The translations under genes were made by a program, and so were the position numbers. A stretch of 64,000 nucleotides of DNA. It comes from Paenibacillus sp. ACRRY. Its GTDB lineage: Bacteria; Bacillota; Bacilli; Paenibacillales; Paenibacillaceae. This document shows positions 33,961-42,625 of the stretch, one piece after another. Location: the NCBI RefSeq assembly GCF_022346995.1, contig NZ_JAKRNM010000002.1, positions 62,001 through 126,000 on the forward strand. The letters are read 5' to 3'. The notes under the pieces were generated by a model. The model did not search any database. It was given only the letters and a program-made list of their open reading frames with translations, and was not told where the DNA came from. Every line of letters begins with the position of its first letter. The stretch's first letter is position 1.

Positions 33961-35970
33961 CTATTCTTCAGGTGGTAGTTCAATGGTCAGCCCTTCGACA
34001 TGTTTGCGTCCCATTAATTTGCGCTTCTTCCGGTTCTCCTTCGTTTCCAGTACAATATCCAGATCATAGTCATCGCCTGGATACAGCTCATCTGCGGATA
34101 TATGGAGTGTGAGGCGTTTCTTATGAATTTTGACTTTCCGCCCGCGCAGCATGACCCCGATGTTTCCGCGACTGTCTTCCACGTCACAGACGATTCCTGA
34201 CTGATTCAGATAGGCTGCGTATACACGATCCCCTTTTCGAAAGTTTTTTGCTGGGGGAACCGACTTCATACCTTCTGCCCGCAGGGATGGATTTCTAGCT
34301 TCAATCGTTGCAGGGGAATGTACTTTCTTCTCCATCTTCTGTGCGGCTGTGGAGTTCTGAGATGGCTCAAGGAGAGAACTCTCCGTTGGTATTGGTTCCA
34401 CTATCGGCATGATGGAGCTCGTGCTGCCAGTAGGACTTTTCGATACGCCCTGTTCCGATATGGATTTGGAACGATTGATAATGCGCTGTGGCATCCCCAG
34501 CTTCAAGGCGATGGAATAGGCGTAACTCTCACCTGCTTCACCGATACGCAGACGGTAAAGGGGCTGCAGTGTAGCCGTGTCAAATTCCATCCGTGCATTT
34601 TCGAATCCTCGCGCGGCAGCAGCAAAATGCTTGATTTCCCCAAAGTGAGTGGTAGCCACCACAGTTGCGCCGCGGCTGTGCAATTCCTCCAGCATGGCGA
34701 TGGAAAGACCAACCCCCTCTCCAGGGTCCGTCCCGGAGGCCATCTCATCAATCAGGACAAGGGTGGATGAATTCGCCTGCTCAAGGATGCCGATCATGTT
34801 GCGGATATGTGCTGAGAAGGTGCTGAGTGCCTGTTCCAAACTCTGTCCGTCTCCGATATCGACAGCCACTTCGTGATATACGGCCATCTCGCCGCCTTCA
34901 CCCACAGGAACGAGCAGACCGGACTGCATCATCAGGGTGAGCAACCCCAGTGTCTTGAGCGCTACCGTTTTGCCGCCTGTATTCGGACCAGTTATGATAA
35001 GTGAGGAATAATCCCTTCCGATGGAAAAATCAAGCGGAATCATGGAGGCGCCCATCAGAGGGTGATGCGCCTGCTGAAGCGTAATTCGGCCCGAGGTATT
35101 GACTTGGACCGTACGTCCATCCATGGTTGCCGCGTATTTCGCTTTGGCAAACAGGAAATCAAGGATACCTACCGTCTCGGTATTGAGCGCAATCTCGCGG
35201 TTATAGGATTCGGCGAGCGACGTTAAATCACCCAGGATTTTCATTTCTTCTCGGGATTCCTCGGCTTGCAGTGAAGCGAGTTCCATCTGCAGTCCCACCA
35301 GTTCCGCGGGTTCAATATAGACGGTTTGCCCGCTCCCTGATTCATCCAGGACACTGCCTTTCACCTGCTTGCGGAATTCTTTCTTGATGGGCAATACCGT
35401 TCTTCCGCCGCGCTGGCTGATCACGTTCTCCTGCATAATGGACCGGTGCTTGCTCACGAGAGAATCCAGCTTGCGCTTCATTCGTTCCTCGTTCACGGTC
35501 ATCTTTTTCCGGATACGTGTCAGTTCCTTGCTCGCCTGATCCTGGATGCGGCCGCTGTAAATGCAGCGTTCGATCTCGCTTAACAGGGATTCCATCCGCA
35601 TCATGGATGAAGCATACCGGCTTACCGTAGGAGCTGCTTCGGATTTACCCTCCATGTATTTCATTAATTGTGCACAGCTTCGCAGAAACTGCGCAAGTTG
35701 AGTGAAGTCCCGTTCACTAAACAGATAACCGGTACCGAGCAGATCCATAATGGTCTCCATACCGTCAAGCGAAGGGATGGGAACACTGGCGCCATAACGG
35801 ATGAGAGCAGAGGCCTCTTCTGTTTCCGCGAGGCGCATCTGGATCAGCCCGGGGTCCACCATGGGTTTCATTTCTTTCGCGTAACGTTTGCCCAGATAAG
35901 AAAGGGCGCAGGAAGCGACGTGGTTTTGAATTTGATGATAGCCCAGTGTATTCATTGTGTTTTCATTCAT
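33961..35970 (-). CDS. MutS2-family ATPase lacking the Smr nuclease domain
   Basis: This is a 669-residue MutS2-type protein. The lever/clamp region (about 1-300) includes ISQRGGRTVLPIKKEFRKQVKGSVLDESGSGQTVYIEP. The ATPase has GPNTGGKT (Walker A, about 327), STFSAHIRNM, LVLIDEMASGTDPGEG (Walker B) and ATTHFGEIK. A KOW-like stretch (KGDRVYAAYLNQSGIV) follows. Canonical MutS2 is about 785 residues and ends in an Smr endonuclease; here the protein stops at GRKHVEGLTIELPPEE, just where Smr would begin. It is therefore probably a paralogue without the nuclease. MutS2 acts in recombination control and ribosome rescue. ATG at 35970 follows AAGGAGAG. A leader with two terminators precedes it. Confidence 0.88.
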   Translation of the reverse strand: MNENTMNTLGYHQIQNHVASCALSYLGKRYAKEMKPMVDPGLIQMRLAETEEASALIRYGASVPIPSLDGMETIMDLLGTGYLFSERDFTQLAQFLRSCAQLMKYMEGKSEAAPTVSRYASSMMRMESLLSEIERCIYSGRIQDQASKELTRIRKKMTVNEERMKRKLDSLVSKHRSIMQENVISQRGGRTVLPIKKEFRKQVKGSVLDESGSGQTVYIEPAELVGLQMELASLQAEESREEMKILGDLTSLAESYNREIALNTETVGILDFLFAKAKYAATMDGRTVQVNTSGRITLQQAHHPLMGASMIPLDFSIGRDYSSLIITGPNTGGKTVALKTLGLLTLMMQSGLLVPVGEGGEMAVYHEVAVDIGDGQSLEQALSTFSAHIRNMIGILEQANSSTLVLIDEMASGTDPGEGVGLSIAMLEELHSRGATVVATTHFGEIKHFAAAARGFENARMEFDTATLQPLYRLRIGEAGESYAYSIALKLGMPQRIINRSKSISEQGVSKSPTGSTSSIMPIVEPIPTESSLLEPSQNSTAAQKMEKKVHSPATIEARNPSLRAEGMKSVPPAKNFRKGDRVYAAYLNQSGIVCDVEDSRGNIGVMLRGRKVKIHKKRLTLHISADELYPGDDYDLDIVLETKENRKKRKLMGRKHVEGLTIELPPEE

Positions 35971-36036
35971 GCTTGATCTCTCCTTGGATTTTGAATTTGT
36001 AACTTCGGTGGTAACTCAGAATCTATTCCTGAAAAC

Positions 36037-36078
36037 GCAAAAAGGGCGGAGAATGAACAAACGTCATTCTCCGCCCTT
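36037..36078 (-). terminator. Second leader terminator before the MutS2 paralogue
   Basis: A 15-bp perfect stem (36078-36064 with 36056-36042 read leftward) is followed by TTTTTG on the minus strand. It ends only 67 bases before the gene start. Confidence 0.85.
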
Positions 36079-36115
36079 CATGTAGGGGAAAGCAGAGTCC
36101 ATGATAGGTCTATAC

Positions 36116-36344
36116 AAAAAAATCCACGCTGAACACAGCGCGGAAATAGACCCGGACAAGTACAATCCCGGAGGCGATTTATGATATCCGCTGTTCTTAA
36201 CTAAGTACAGGGTTATGGCGCATCAAGAAATACACGTATGCCATAAGGCACAAGCGCACATGAAAGGCCAAACTCCTGAATATGAAACTTGATTAGTTAA
36301 GAACGCTCACCGACATCAAAATCTCTCCTTCGATTGAGGAATAT
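36116..36344 (-). ncRNA. Structured RNA upstream of the MutS2 paralogue (6S-like or unassigned riboswitch)
   Basis: Leftward, a promoter (36351-36380) would start an RNA near 36344. Its ends fold together: CAATC/GATTG, GGAG/CTCC, ATTT/AAAT and GAT/ATC step inward to a perfect 12-bp helix GTTCTTAACTAA with TTAGTTAAGAAC. A 14-base asymmetric bubble, CAGG/CCTG, TGGC/GCCA and an apical TGCC/GGCA hairpin follow. It is closed by a terminator CCGCGCTG-tgtt-CAGCGTGG plus seven Ts ending at 36116. The rod-with-bubble shape recalls 6S RNA; position upstream of a gene recalls a riboswitch. I find no T-box, SAM, lysine, M-box, ydaO or other signature. Confidence 0.5.
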
Positions 36345-36350
36345 GCTCCC

Positions 36351-36380
36351 ACTATAAACTGGAAACGGCCCCAAAGTCAA
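36351..36380 (-). promoter_or_regulatory. Promoter of the structured RNA
   Basis: On the minus strand TTGACT (36380-36375), 18 bases and TATAGT (36356-36351), each 5 of 6. Confidence 0.65.
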
Positions 36381-36527
36381 TCTTAAGAATAAATAGTGGA
36401 CTTGAATAAGATTGGGTTTTAAAATAACAATAGTAAATTAATCCAATGAAAGCGATATTATACAGATGTATTTACATTCCATCAGGCATTCAAATATGCA
36501 GATTCTATACAAAGGAGGATGCTCACA

Positions 36528-38864
36528 TTGCCTAAATATTTGCTGCGTTTGCTCTGTTTTACCATGATACTCGGAGCCCTTCCAGTCATCGTCATCGGTT
36601 CCGTCTCCTATTCGATCGCTTCGCGTGACATTGAACAAAAAGTACGTGAGAGCAATCTGCAGATTTTGCATCAAACCCAAATGCGGGTAGAGCAAGTTTT
36701 ACGCAGCCTGCAATTGTCATCCATCCAGTATGTGAATTCTCCCTTGGTGCTGCAAGCCATGAAGAAGCCGCTGGACAGCTCCGAGTTTCAGGAAATACGT
36801 GATCTCACGTCCGGGTTCAACAACCTGCAAGCGGTTACAAATATAGATCAGGCCTATCTGGTTAACCTGGATCAGGACTGGGTGGTCTCCATGAGGTCTT
36901 TTGGAAAATTGGATGATTTCAGTATTCGGGATCGCATTGGTTCCTATCTCACTTATACGAACAGCCTGTTCTGGGTGACTCAGAATGATCATTTGTCTAC
37001 GGAAAGTATACCGGCATCGGCTGGAATAACCGAAGATTCACAGGAACAGATGCCCACACTCATTTCATCGGATGACGTGGTCAGTATGGTATTCAAAATT
37101 CCAATGGTGCCGACGAATAATAGCCCAAAGGGATTTCTCGTGATTGATATCGCAGATGCAGAGATTAGTACGTTTCTAAGCCAAAATCCGAATACCGGAG
37201 ATATGTATGTACTGGACCGGGATCAGAACTTTTTTCTGAATGATCATGGGCAAGAGGAGAAATATGCTGCCTTGAATGAGGAGATTCAGGCGAAGGTAGA
37301 AATGAGCAATCAGGCAGAAGGCTTCTTTAACGCTGAAGTGGAAGGAAACCAGGTGGCTGTAAGCTACAGAAAATCACCACTCAATGGGTGGCTGTATGTA
37401 TCGGTAGTATCTCTTGGACAGATCACTGCCCAGTCGCAGAAAATTGCACTTGTGACCGGTGTAGCTACGCTGGTCATGTTATGCGTGACCGGATTGTTTG
37501 CGATCTATGGCAGCCGCCGGATGTATTCCCCCATCTCCAGACTGCTGCAGTTTACGAAGGGGCTGGATTCTCCGGTTTTGCAGACGGGCCGCCGTCAAGA
37601 TGAATTTATTTATATTGAGGAACGTTTATCCACGCTATTCAGTTCGGAAAAAACGCTGCGGGAACAGATGAAGGGACAGCATGTTCATCTGGAGGAATTT
37701 TTCATGACTAAACTGCTGACCGGCAAAATCTCAGAAGATGATTTCAGGTATCAGGGCGAACGTTATGATTTTCCGGCAGAATGGTCGAGCCTGGGTGTGC
37801 TTACGCTTCAGATTGATACGCTCGAAGGAACCAGGTACGAAGAACAGGACAGGGACCTGCTGCTGTTTGCCGTCAACAATATGGTTGGAGAGCTTCTGCC
37901 TGCGGAATTGCGCTTCACCCCGGTTATGATCGATGATGCGCAAGTGACGGTTCTGGCTTCCAGGCTGAATGATGAGCTGCAGCTCAAGGAGTGGATGCAC
38001 ACCCAAGCGGAATGGATCAGGGAGCGCGTGGTCACCTATCTCAATCTGCCCGTAAGTATCGGCATAAGCCGTTCCTATTCTGCCATCGGAGATACACCAA
38101 GAGCGTACCAGGAGAGCCGGGAGGCACTGCAGGGCAGGGTAAGCCTTGGAAGCCGTATTATTTTGCATTATGAAGATATCCAGCCGCGTGGTCAGACTGA
38201 GGCAGCCTTATATACACAGCTCAGAATGATTGAGGATCAGCTTGCCTCGGCCTTGAAACAAGGGGATGAGGAAAAAACCGATGCGTATTTCACACAGTAT
38301 CTGGGGCTGCTCGCCGACAAGAAACTTCACTTTAGTGAATATCCCGTAATTATGGTTCAGCTTCTGTCCCGTGTGTACCAGCTTGTTCAGGAACAGGGAG
38401 GAGATGTGGCCGAAGTGCTTGGCGAGAAGGCATCTATGGCTCACCTACTGAAGCTCTCTACCCTTGATGAGATGACGAACTGGTTCCGTAAACGGTTATT
38501 TGTACCCGTCATTCGTTTCTGGCGGGAGCAGGAAGAATCGCAGTATATGAATATTGCCCGGCGGATGATCCGATTGATCGAGGAACGCTATGACCGTGAA
38601 CTGTCATTGGAAGCCTGTGCGGAAGAGCTGAATTTCCATCCTGTTTATTTAAGCCGGGTGTTCAAGAAGGAAGCTGGTGTGAATTTTACTGAATATTTGG
38701 CAGAGTATCGAATGGAAAAAGCCAAGACCTGGCTCCAGACCACCAACCTCAAAATATCGGAAATTGCCGAGAAACTAAATTACACCAACCCCACTGCGTT
38801 TATCCGAACGTTTCGTAAAATAACGGGAACAACACCCGGCAAGTACCGCGAACAGCAGCGGTAA
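36528..38864 (+). CDS. Membrane-bound AraC-family regulator with extracytoplasmic sensor
   Basis: This protein of about 778 residues has membrane segment 1 at about 5-25 (LLRLLCFTMILGALPVIVIG), an extracellular Cache-like sensor at about 30-295, membrane segment 2 at about 300-325 (LVTGVATLVMLCVTGLFAIYG), a cytoplasmic linker, and two AraC HTH units at about 680-775 (ACAEELNFHPVYLSRVFKKEAG; ISEIAEKLNYTNPTAFIRTFRKITG). Such regulators are abundant in Paenibacillus beside ABC sugar importers, and this one directly precedes such an importer. TTG at 36528 is preferred: AAAGGAGG ends immediately before the ATG at 36519, leaving no spacing there. It probably senses an extracellular oligosaccharide and controls the genes at 39-45 kb. 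Confidence 0.88.
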   Translation: MPKYLLRLLCFTMILGALPVIVIGSVSYSIASRDIEQKVRESNLQILHQTQMRVEQVLRSLQLSSIQYVNSPLVLQAMKKPLDSSEFQEIRDLTSGFNNLQAVTNIDQAYLVNLDQDWVVSMRSFGKLDDFSIRDRIGSYLTYTNSLFWVTQNDHLSTESIPASAGITEDSQEQMPTLISSDDVVSMVFKIPMVPTNNSPKGFLVIDIADAEISTFLSQNPNTGDMYVLDRDQNFFLNDHGQEEKYAALNEEIQAKVEMSNQAEGFFNAEVEGNQVAVSYRKSPLNGWLYVSVVSLGQITAQSQKIALVTGVATLVMLCVTGLFAIYGSRRMYSPISRLLQFTKGLDSPVLQTGRRQDEFIYIEERLSTLFSSEKTLREQMKGQHVHLEEFFMTKLLTGKISEDDFRYQGERYDFPAEWSSLGVLTLQIDTLEGTRYEEQDRDLLLFAVNNMVGELLPAELRFTPVMIDDAQVTVLASRLNDELQLKEWMHTQAEWIRERVVTYLNLPVSIGISRSYSAIGDTPRAYQESREALQGRVSLGSRIILHYEDIQPRGQTEAALYTQLRMIEDQLASALKQGDEEKTDAYFTQYLGLLADKKLHFSEYPVIMVQLLSRVYQLVQEQGGDVAEVLGEKASMAHLLKLSTLDEMTNWFRKRLFVPVIRFWREQEESQYMNIARRMIRLIEERYDRELSLEACAEELNFHPVYLSRVFKKEAGVNFTEYLAEYRMEKAKTWLQTTNLKISEIAEKLNYTNPTAFIRTFRKITGTTPGKYREQQR

Positions 38865-38868
38865 AACA

Positions 38869-38906
38869 AAGCCTGCTCTGCCTGCCATGGCGGGCAGGCT
38901 TTTTTA
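38869..38906 (+). terminator. Terminator after the AraC regulator gene
   Basis: AAGCCTGC and GCAGGCTT enclose an inner GC-rich stem and are followed by TTTTT. Confidence 0.8.
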
Positions 38907-39115
38907 TGGTTGTACACCTTGCTGAGGGCACTCCATCTTCCCGGGTTAAGACAGGATTATAGAGGTTAAAACGGGTGCATTCGCATCTGAGATTTCAACA
39001 GATGGAGTGTCGCAAACCCTTGCCTGGCAAGGAAAAACAAGAAGCTAAAACCGGACGATAGCCAGTGATCCGTTTATCCTCCACAATGAAGGCATGACTT
39101 CAGGAATTGAACTTT

Positions 39116-39129
39116 TGTAATCGTTTCCA
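39116..39129. promoter_or_regulatory. cre site upstream of the oligosaccharide importer
   Basis: TGTAATCGTTTCCA matches 13 of 14 positions of TGWAANCGNTNWCA. It ends four bases before the Shine-Dalgarno of the first permease gene, so CcpA would act there as a roadblock or promoter-proximal repressor. Confidence 0.65.
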
Positions 39130-39148
39130 ATGTGGGGAGGAAAACACT

Positions 39149-40102
39149 ATGAAAGCCGAAACGACGGCTCGGACACGGCCCGCTGCCCGCAGTGACAAAA
39201 ACCTGCTGTGGAGGGACGTTATCAAAAACCGGTGGCTCTACATCATGTTGATACCGGGGGTGCTTTACTTTGTTATTTTCAAATATATACCCATGTATGG
39301 CATTACGATGGCTTTTCAGGATTACACACCGTACAAAGGCATTTTGGGGAGTGACTGGGTAGGACTCAAGCATTTTCAGCGTTTCTTCGGGGAACCGCAG
39401 TTTTGGACCCTGTTCCGGAATACGTTTTTGCTGGCGATCTATAATCTGGTCTTCTTCTTCCCGCTGCCCATCGTGCTGGCACTGATGCTAAATGAAGTGC
39501 GCCGTGAGCGATTCAAACGTTTTGTACAGACGCTGGTCTATGTTCCGCACTTTGTATCGTGGGTTGTTGTCGTCGGCGTGTTCTATATGCTGTTTACCAC
39601 GGAGGGCGGCGCCATCAACGAATTGCTGTACAGTCTGACGGGGCAAAAGATTGCTTTCCTGCTGGAGCCAGGCTGGTTCCGATCCATGATTGTAGGACAA
39701 TCCATTTGGAAAGAGGTTGGCTGGGGCACGATTATTTTCCTTGCGGCACTTTCCGGTGTAGACACGCAGCTCTATGAAGCTGCACGGATTGATGGAGCCA
39801 ACCGCTGGCGCCAGACATGGCATATTACGCTGCCTGCCATCCGCAGTACGATCGTGATTTTGCTCATTCTTCGTCTGGGCAACTTCCTGGATACAGGATT
39901 TGAACAGATCTTCCTGATGCTGACGCCGACCAACCGGGATGTGGGTGAGGTATTCGATACCTACGTATACACCAAGGGTCTGACACAGGCACAGTACAGC
40001 TACAGTGCCGCTGTCGGTTTGTTCAAGTCGGTTGTTGGGCTGGCGCTTGTACTGGGTGCCAACAAACTGGCCAAAAAATTCGGGGAGGAAGGCGTCTACT
40101 AA
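39149..40102 (+). CDS. lplB: ABC transporter permease, LplB/YteP type
   Basis: This is an inner-membrane permease of about 317 residues with six predicted membrane segments. WLYIMLIPGVLYFVIFKYIPMYGITMAF is typical of the LplB group, and YEAARIDGANRWRQTWHITLPAI is the EAA loop that contacts the ATPase. ATG at 39149 follows GGGGAGG; an earlier in-frame ATG at 39107 lacks a ribosome site and overlaps the cre site. With the next permease and the lipoprotein it forms the membrane part of a CUT1-type importer. No ATPase gene is in the cluster, so a shared MsmX/MsmK-like ATPase is expected elsewhere. Gene order resembles Bacillus yteP-ytcP-ytcQ-yteR. Confidence 0.9.
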   Translation: MKAETTARTRPAARSDKNLLWRDVIKNRWLYIMLIPGVLYFVIFKYIPMYGITMAFQDYTPYKGILGSDWVGLKHFQRFFGEPQFWTLFRNTFLLAIYNLVFFFPLPIVLALMLNEVRRERFKRFVQTLVYVPHFVSWVVVVGVFYMLFTTEGGAINELLYSLTGQKIAFLLEPGWFRSMIVGQSIWKEVGWGTIIFLAALSGVDTQLYEAARIDGANRWRQTWHITLPAIRSTIVILLILRLGNFLDTGFEQIFLMLTPTNRDVGEVFDTYVYTKGLTQAQYSYSAAVGLFKSVVGLALVLGANKLAKKFGEEGVY

Positions 40103-40146
40103 CTTGAGAAAGCAGACGTCTACACCAGACAGGAGTGAACATTAAG

Positions 40147-41019
40147 ATGCAACAGGATAAAACGTGGGGCAACCGAATTTTCGATATCGTCAATCATGGT
40201 TTGCTGCTGTTGATCGGAATCGTGACCGTCATTCCGTTTATCTACATTCTGGCTGTCTCGTTTACCAGCCCGCATGAGGTGGCGAAAGGAGGATTCATCC
40301 TTTTTCCCAAAGAATTCTCCCTGGCGGCCTATCGGTACATTTTCTCGACAGACACACTGATTCGCAGTCTCGGAGTCTCGATCTACATTACTGTGGTCGG
40401 TACATTGATTAACTTGTTATTCACATCATTGATGGCGTATCCACTATCCAGAAGATACTTGCGCGGACGGCAGCCGATTCTGCTCGGCGTATTGTTCACG
40501 ATGCTGTTCAGCGGAGGTATGATTCCTACCTATTTCGTAGTTAAATCGCTGCATCTGACCGACACGTTATGGTCCCTGATGCTGCCTACCGCCATCAGTG
40601 CGTTCAACCTGATCGTACTCAAGAACTTTTTTCAGGCCATTCCGGATGAACTGGAGGATGCTGCCAAAATAGACGGCTGTAATGATGTCGGCGTTCTGTT
40701 CCGTATTGTACTGCCTTTGTCGATGCCGGCGATGGCCACGTTCTCCCTGTTCTATGCAGTCGCGCACTGGAACAGCTTCTTCAACGCCGTCATCTACATC
40801 AATGACAGCGAGAAATGGCCGGTTCAAGTATGGCTTCGTGAGATTGTCATTCTGGCTCAGAGCCGGATTGGTGACACGAGTATTGAGGAGACGGAGATTC
40901 AGCCGCTGACCATTCGCATGGCTGTCATTGTATTCTCAACGATTCCGATCATGCTTGTGTATCCTTTCCTGCAAAAGCATTTTGCCAAGGGAGTGATGCT
41001 GGGGTCTGTGAAAGGTTGA
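40147..41019 (+). CDS. ytcP: ABC transporter permease, YtcP type
   Basis: This second permease of about 290 residues has six membrane segments: VNHGLLLLIGIVTVIPFIYILAVSF at the N-terminus, SLMAYPLSRRYLRG, and the EAA loop ELEDAAKIDGCNDVGVLFRIVLPLSMPAMATF. ATG at 40147 is chosen because AGGAG stands 11 bases upstream; GTG at 40135 is too close. It follows the first permease by 44 bases. The partner lipoprotein gene begins 83 bases after its stop. Confidence 0.9.
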   Translation: MQQDKTWGNRIFDIVNHGLLLLIGIVTVIPFIYILAVSFTSPHEVAKGGFILFPKEFSLAAYRYIFSTDTLIRSLGVSIYITVVGTLINLLFTSLMAYPLSRRYLRGRQPILLGVLFTMLFSGGMIPTYFVVKSLHLTDTLWSLMLPTAISAFNLIVLKNFFQAIPDELEDAAKIDGCNDVGVLFRIVLPLSMPAMATFSLFYAVAHWNSFFNAVIYINDSEKWPVQVWLREIVILAQSRIGDTSIEETEIQPLTIRMAVIVFSTIPIMLVYPFLQKHFAKGVMLGSVKG

Positions 41020-41102
41020 GATTGGTGATTGAATGGATGGTTGCAGAACGCAACATGCAGCATGCTGAATCAGCAATGTATAAAAGGGGAGGTTTTCATT
41101 TG

Positions 41103-42602
41103 ATGAGAGGAACGAAAAAGAAAGCTCTGGCTGTTCTGAGCACACTTGCACTGGTAACGGGATTGCTGGCTGGATGCGGATCAGACGAGGGTCAGGCTGC
41201 CGAGGGCGGCGTACAGAACATCTCCATCGCGATTGCACAGGTAGGTGATGTGCCGAGTAAAGGAAATGAGGTTCAGCAAAAAATCGAAGCCTTTACCAAT
41301 ACCAAGCTGGATATTCAGTGGATTCCCGCTTCGGCGTACAATGACAAAATTAATGTCATGATCGCTTCCAGCGATATGCCGAAGATCGTCAAAGTGCAGT
41401 ACAACCCGACAGTCACAAGTGCCATGCGCAACGATGTGTTTTGGGAGATCGGTCCCCTGCTCAAGGATTATAAAAATCTGTCTGCTCAGAACGAGCGCTT
41501 CTTCAACAACATCAAGGTAGACGGAAAAGTCTATGGCGTACCCGTGTTCTCTGATATTGCACGGGCGACGGTCATTTACCGCAAAGACTGGTTCGATAAG
41601 CTGAATCTCAAAGTACCGACCACGCCGGATGAATGGTATGAAACGATCAAAATCTTGGCAACTTCCGATCCGGATGGAGATGGGCAGGATAATACGTTTG
41701 GTCTGATGCTGTTCAAAAAATACAACGAAGATCAATATTCCTTCACAACGCGCCTTGGTGTAAGCTTCGGTGCACCGAACAAGTGGAAGGTTGAAGATGA
41801 CGGCAGCTTCACACCGGAGTTCATGACGCCGGAATATATGCAGGTGCTAGATCTGCTGAAACGATTGTATGATGAGAAGCTGCTGAATCAGGACTTTGCC
41901 GTGTTTGACTCCTCGGAAGCGGAGAAAAAATACGACTCTGGCGTTGTCGGCATGCGTGTCGGCGTAGCGCAGAACGGTAAGAGTCAGCAGGAGCGTCTCT
42001 CCAAGAACGACCCGGATGGGGTTGTAGATATTGCAGGCTTGCTTGGAGCGAACGGCGACCGTGTTGCGGGCCAGACAGGCAACTCAGGCATATTGGCTTT
42101 TCCTAAAGCGACAGTAAAATCCGAAGAGGAGCTGAAAAGCCTGCTGAGCTTTTTGGATAAGTTGATGGAACCGGAGATGGCAACGCTGCTTATGCGTGGA
42201 ATAGAAGACAAACATTACACCAAAGTGGGCGAGGATGAAGTGGAAATGAGCGACTTCGATGCGTTCCAGCGTGAGGTGAAGCCATACCGTGACAATTTGC
42301 CATACGTTGAAGGTTACAATGTACCGAATTTGAAGGATACCGAGCTGGGGGTAAAAGGGACGGAGCTTGCCAAAGAGCTGGCCGAACATGCCGTTCCGAA
42401 TCCTGCGCTTACGTTATACTCGCCGACCTATGGTGATCGCGGGGCTGATCTGGATCAGATGATTGCCGATGCGCAAACGAAATATATCATGGGCAAGATC
42501 GATGAAAACGGTTGGAAACAGGAGATTGAGAACTGGGCTAATGCGGGCGGAAGCAAGATTCGCGAGGAATACGCAGAAGACTACAAAAAACAGGCTCAAT
42601 AA
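41103..42602 (+). CDS. Extracellular solute-binding lipoprotein (LplA/YtcQ type), copy 1
   Basis: This family 1 solute-binding protein of about 499 residues has a lipoprotein signal: ALAVLSTLALVTGLLAGCGSD, with the lipid-bearing cysteine in LAGC. A DPDGDGQDNTFG loop near residue 190 resembles the calcium-binding loop of alginate-type binding proteins. GGGGAGG upstream fits ATG at 41103 or TTG at 41100; an in-frame ATG at 41016 has no ribosome site and would bury the signal peptide. It delivers oligosaccharide to the two permeases. It is clearly paralogous to the lipoprotein at 43826-45337, sharing stretches such as LKDYKNLSAQ, VIYRKDWFDKL-like segments and FDAxQREVKPYRDNL. Confidence 0.9.
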   Translation: MRGTKKKALAVLSTLALVTGLLAGCGSDEGQAAEGGVQNISIAIAQVGDVPSKGNEVQQKIEAFTNTKLDIQWIPASAYNDKINVMIASSDMPKIVKVQYNPTVTSAMRNDVFWEIGPLLKDYKNLSAQNERFFNNIKVDGKVYGVPVFSDIARATVIYRKDWFDKLNLKVPTTPDEWYETIKILATSDPDGDGQDNTFGLMLFKKYNEDQYSFTTRLGVSFGAPNKWKVEDDGSFTPEFMTPEYMQVLDLLKRLYDEKLLNQDFAVFDSSEAEKKYDSGVVGMRVGVAQNGKSQQERLSKNDPDGVVDIAGLLGANGDRVAGQTGNSGILAFPKATVKSEEELKSLLSFLDKLMEPEMATLLMRGIEDKHYTKVGEDEVEMSDFDAFQREVKPYRDNLPYVEGYNVPNLKDTELGVKGTELAKELAEHAVPNPALTLYSPTYGDRGADLDQMIADAQTKYIMGKIDENGWKQEIENWANAGGSKIREEYAEDYKKQAQ

Positions 42603-42625
42603 GCGAGCGGATGCGGAGGGTATCG

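Noticed and set aside
35971..36344. T-box or other known riboswitch before the MutS2 paralogue
   Set aside because: No T-box bulge (GGGTGGNACCGCG), S-box, lysine, M-box, ydaO, THF or ZTP core could be found, so I call it only a structured RNA.
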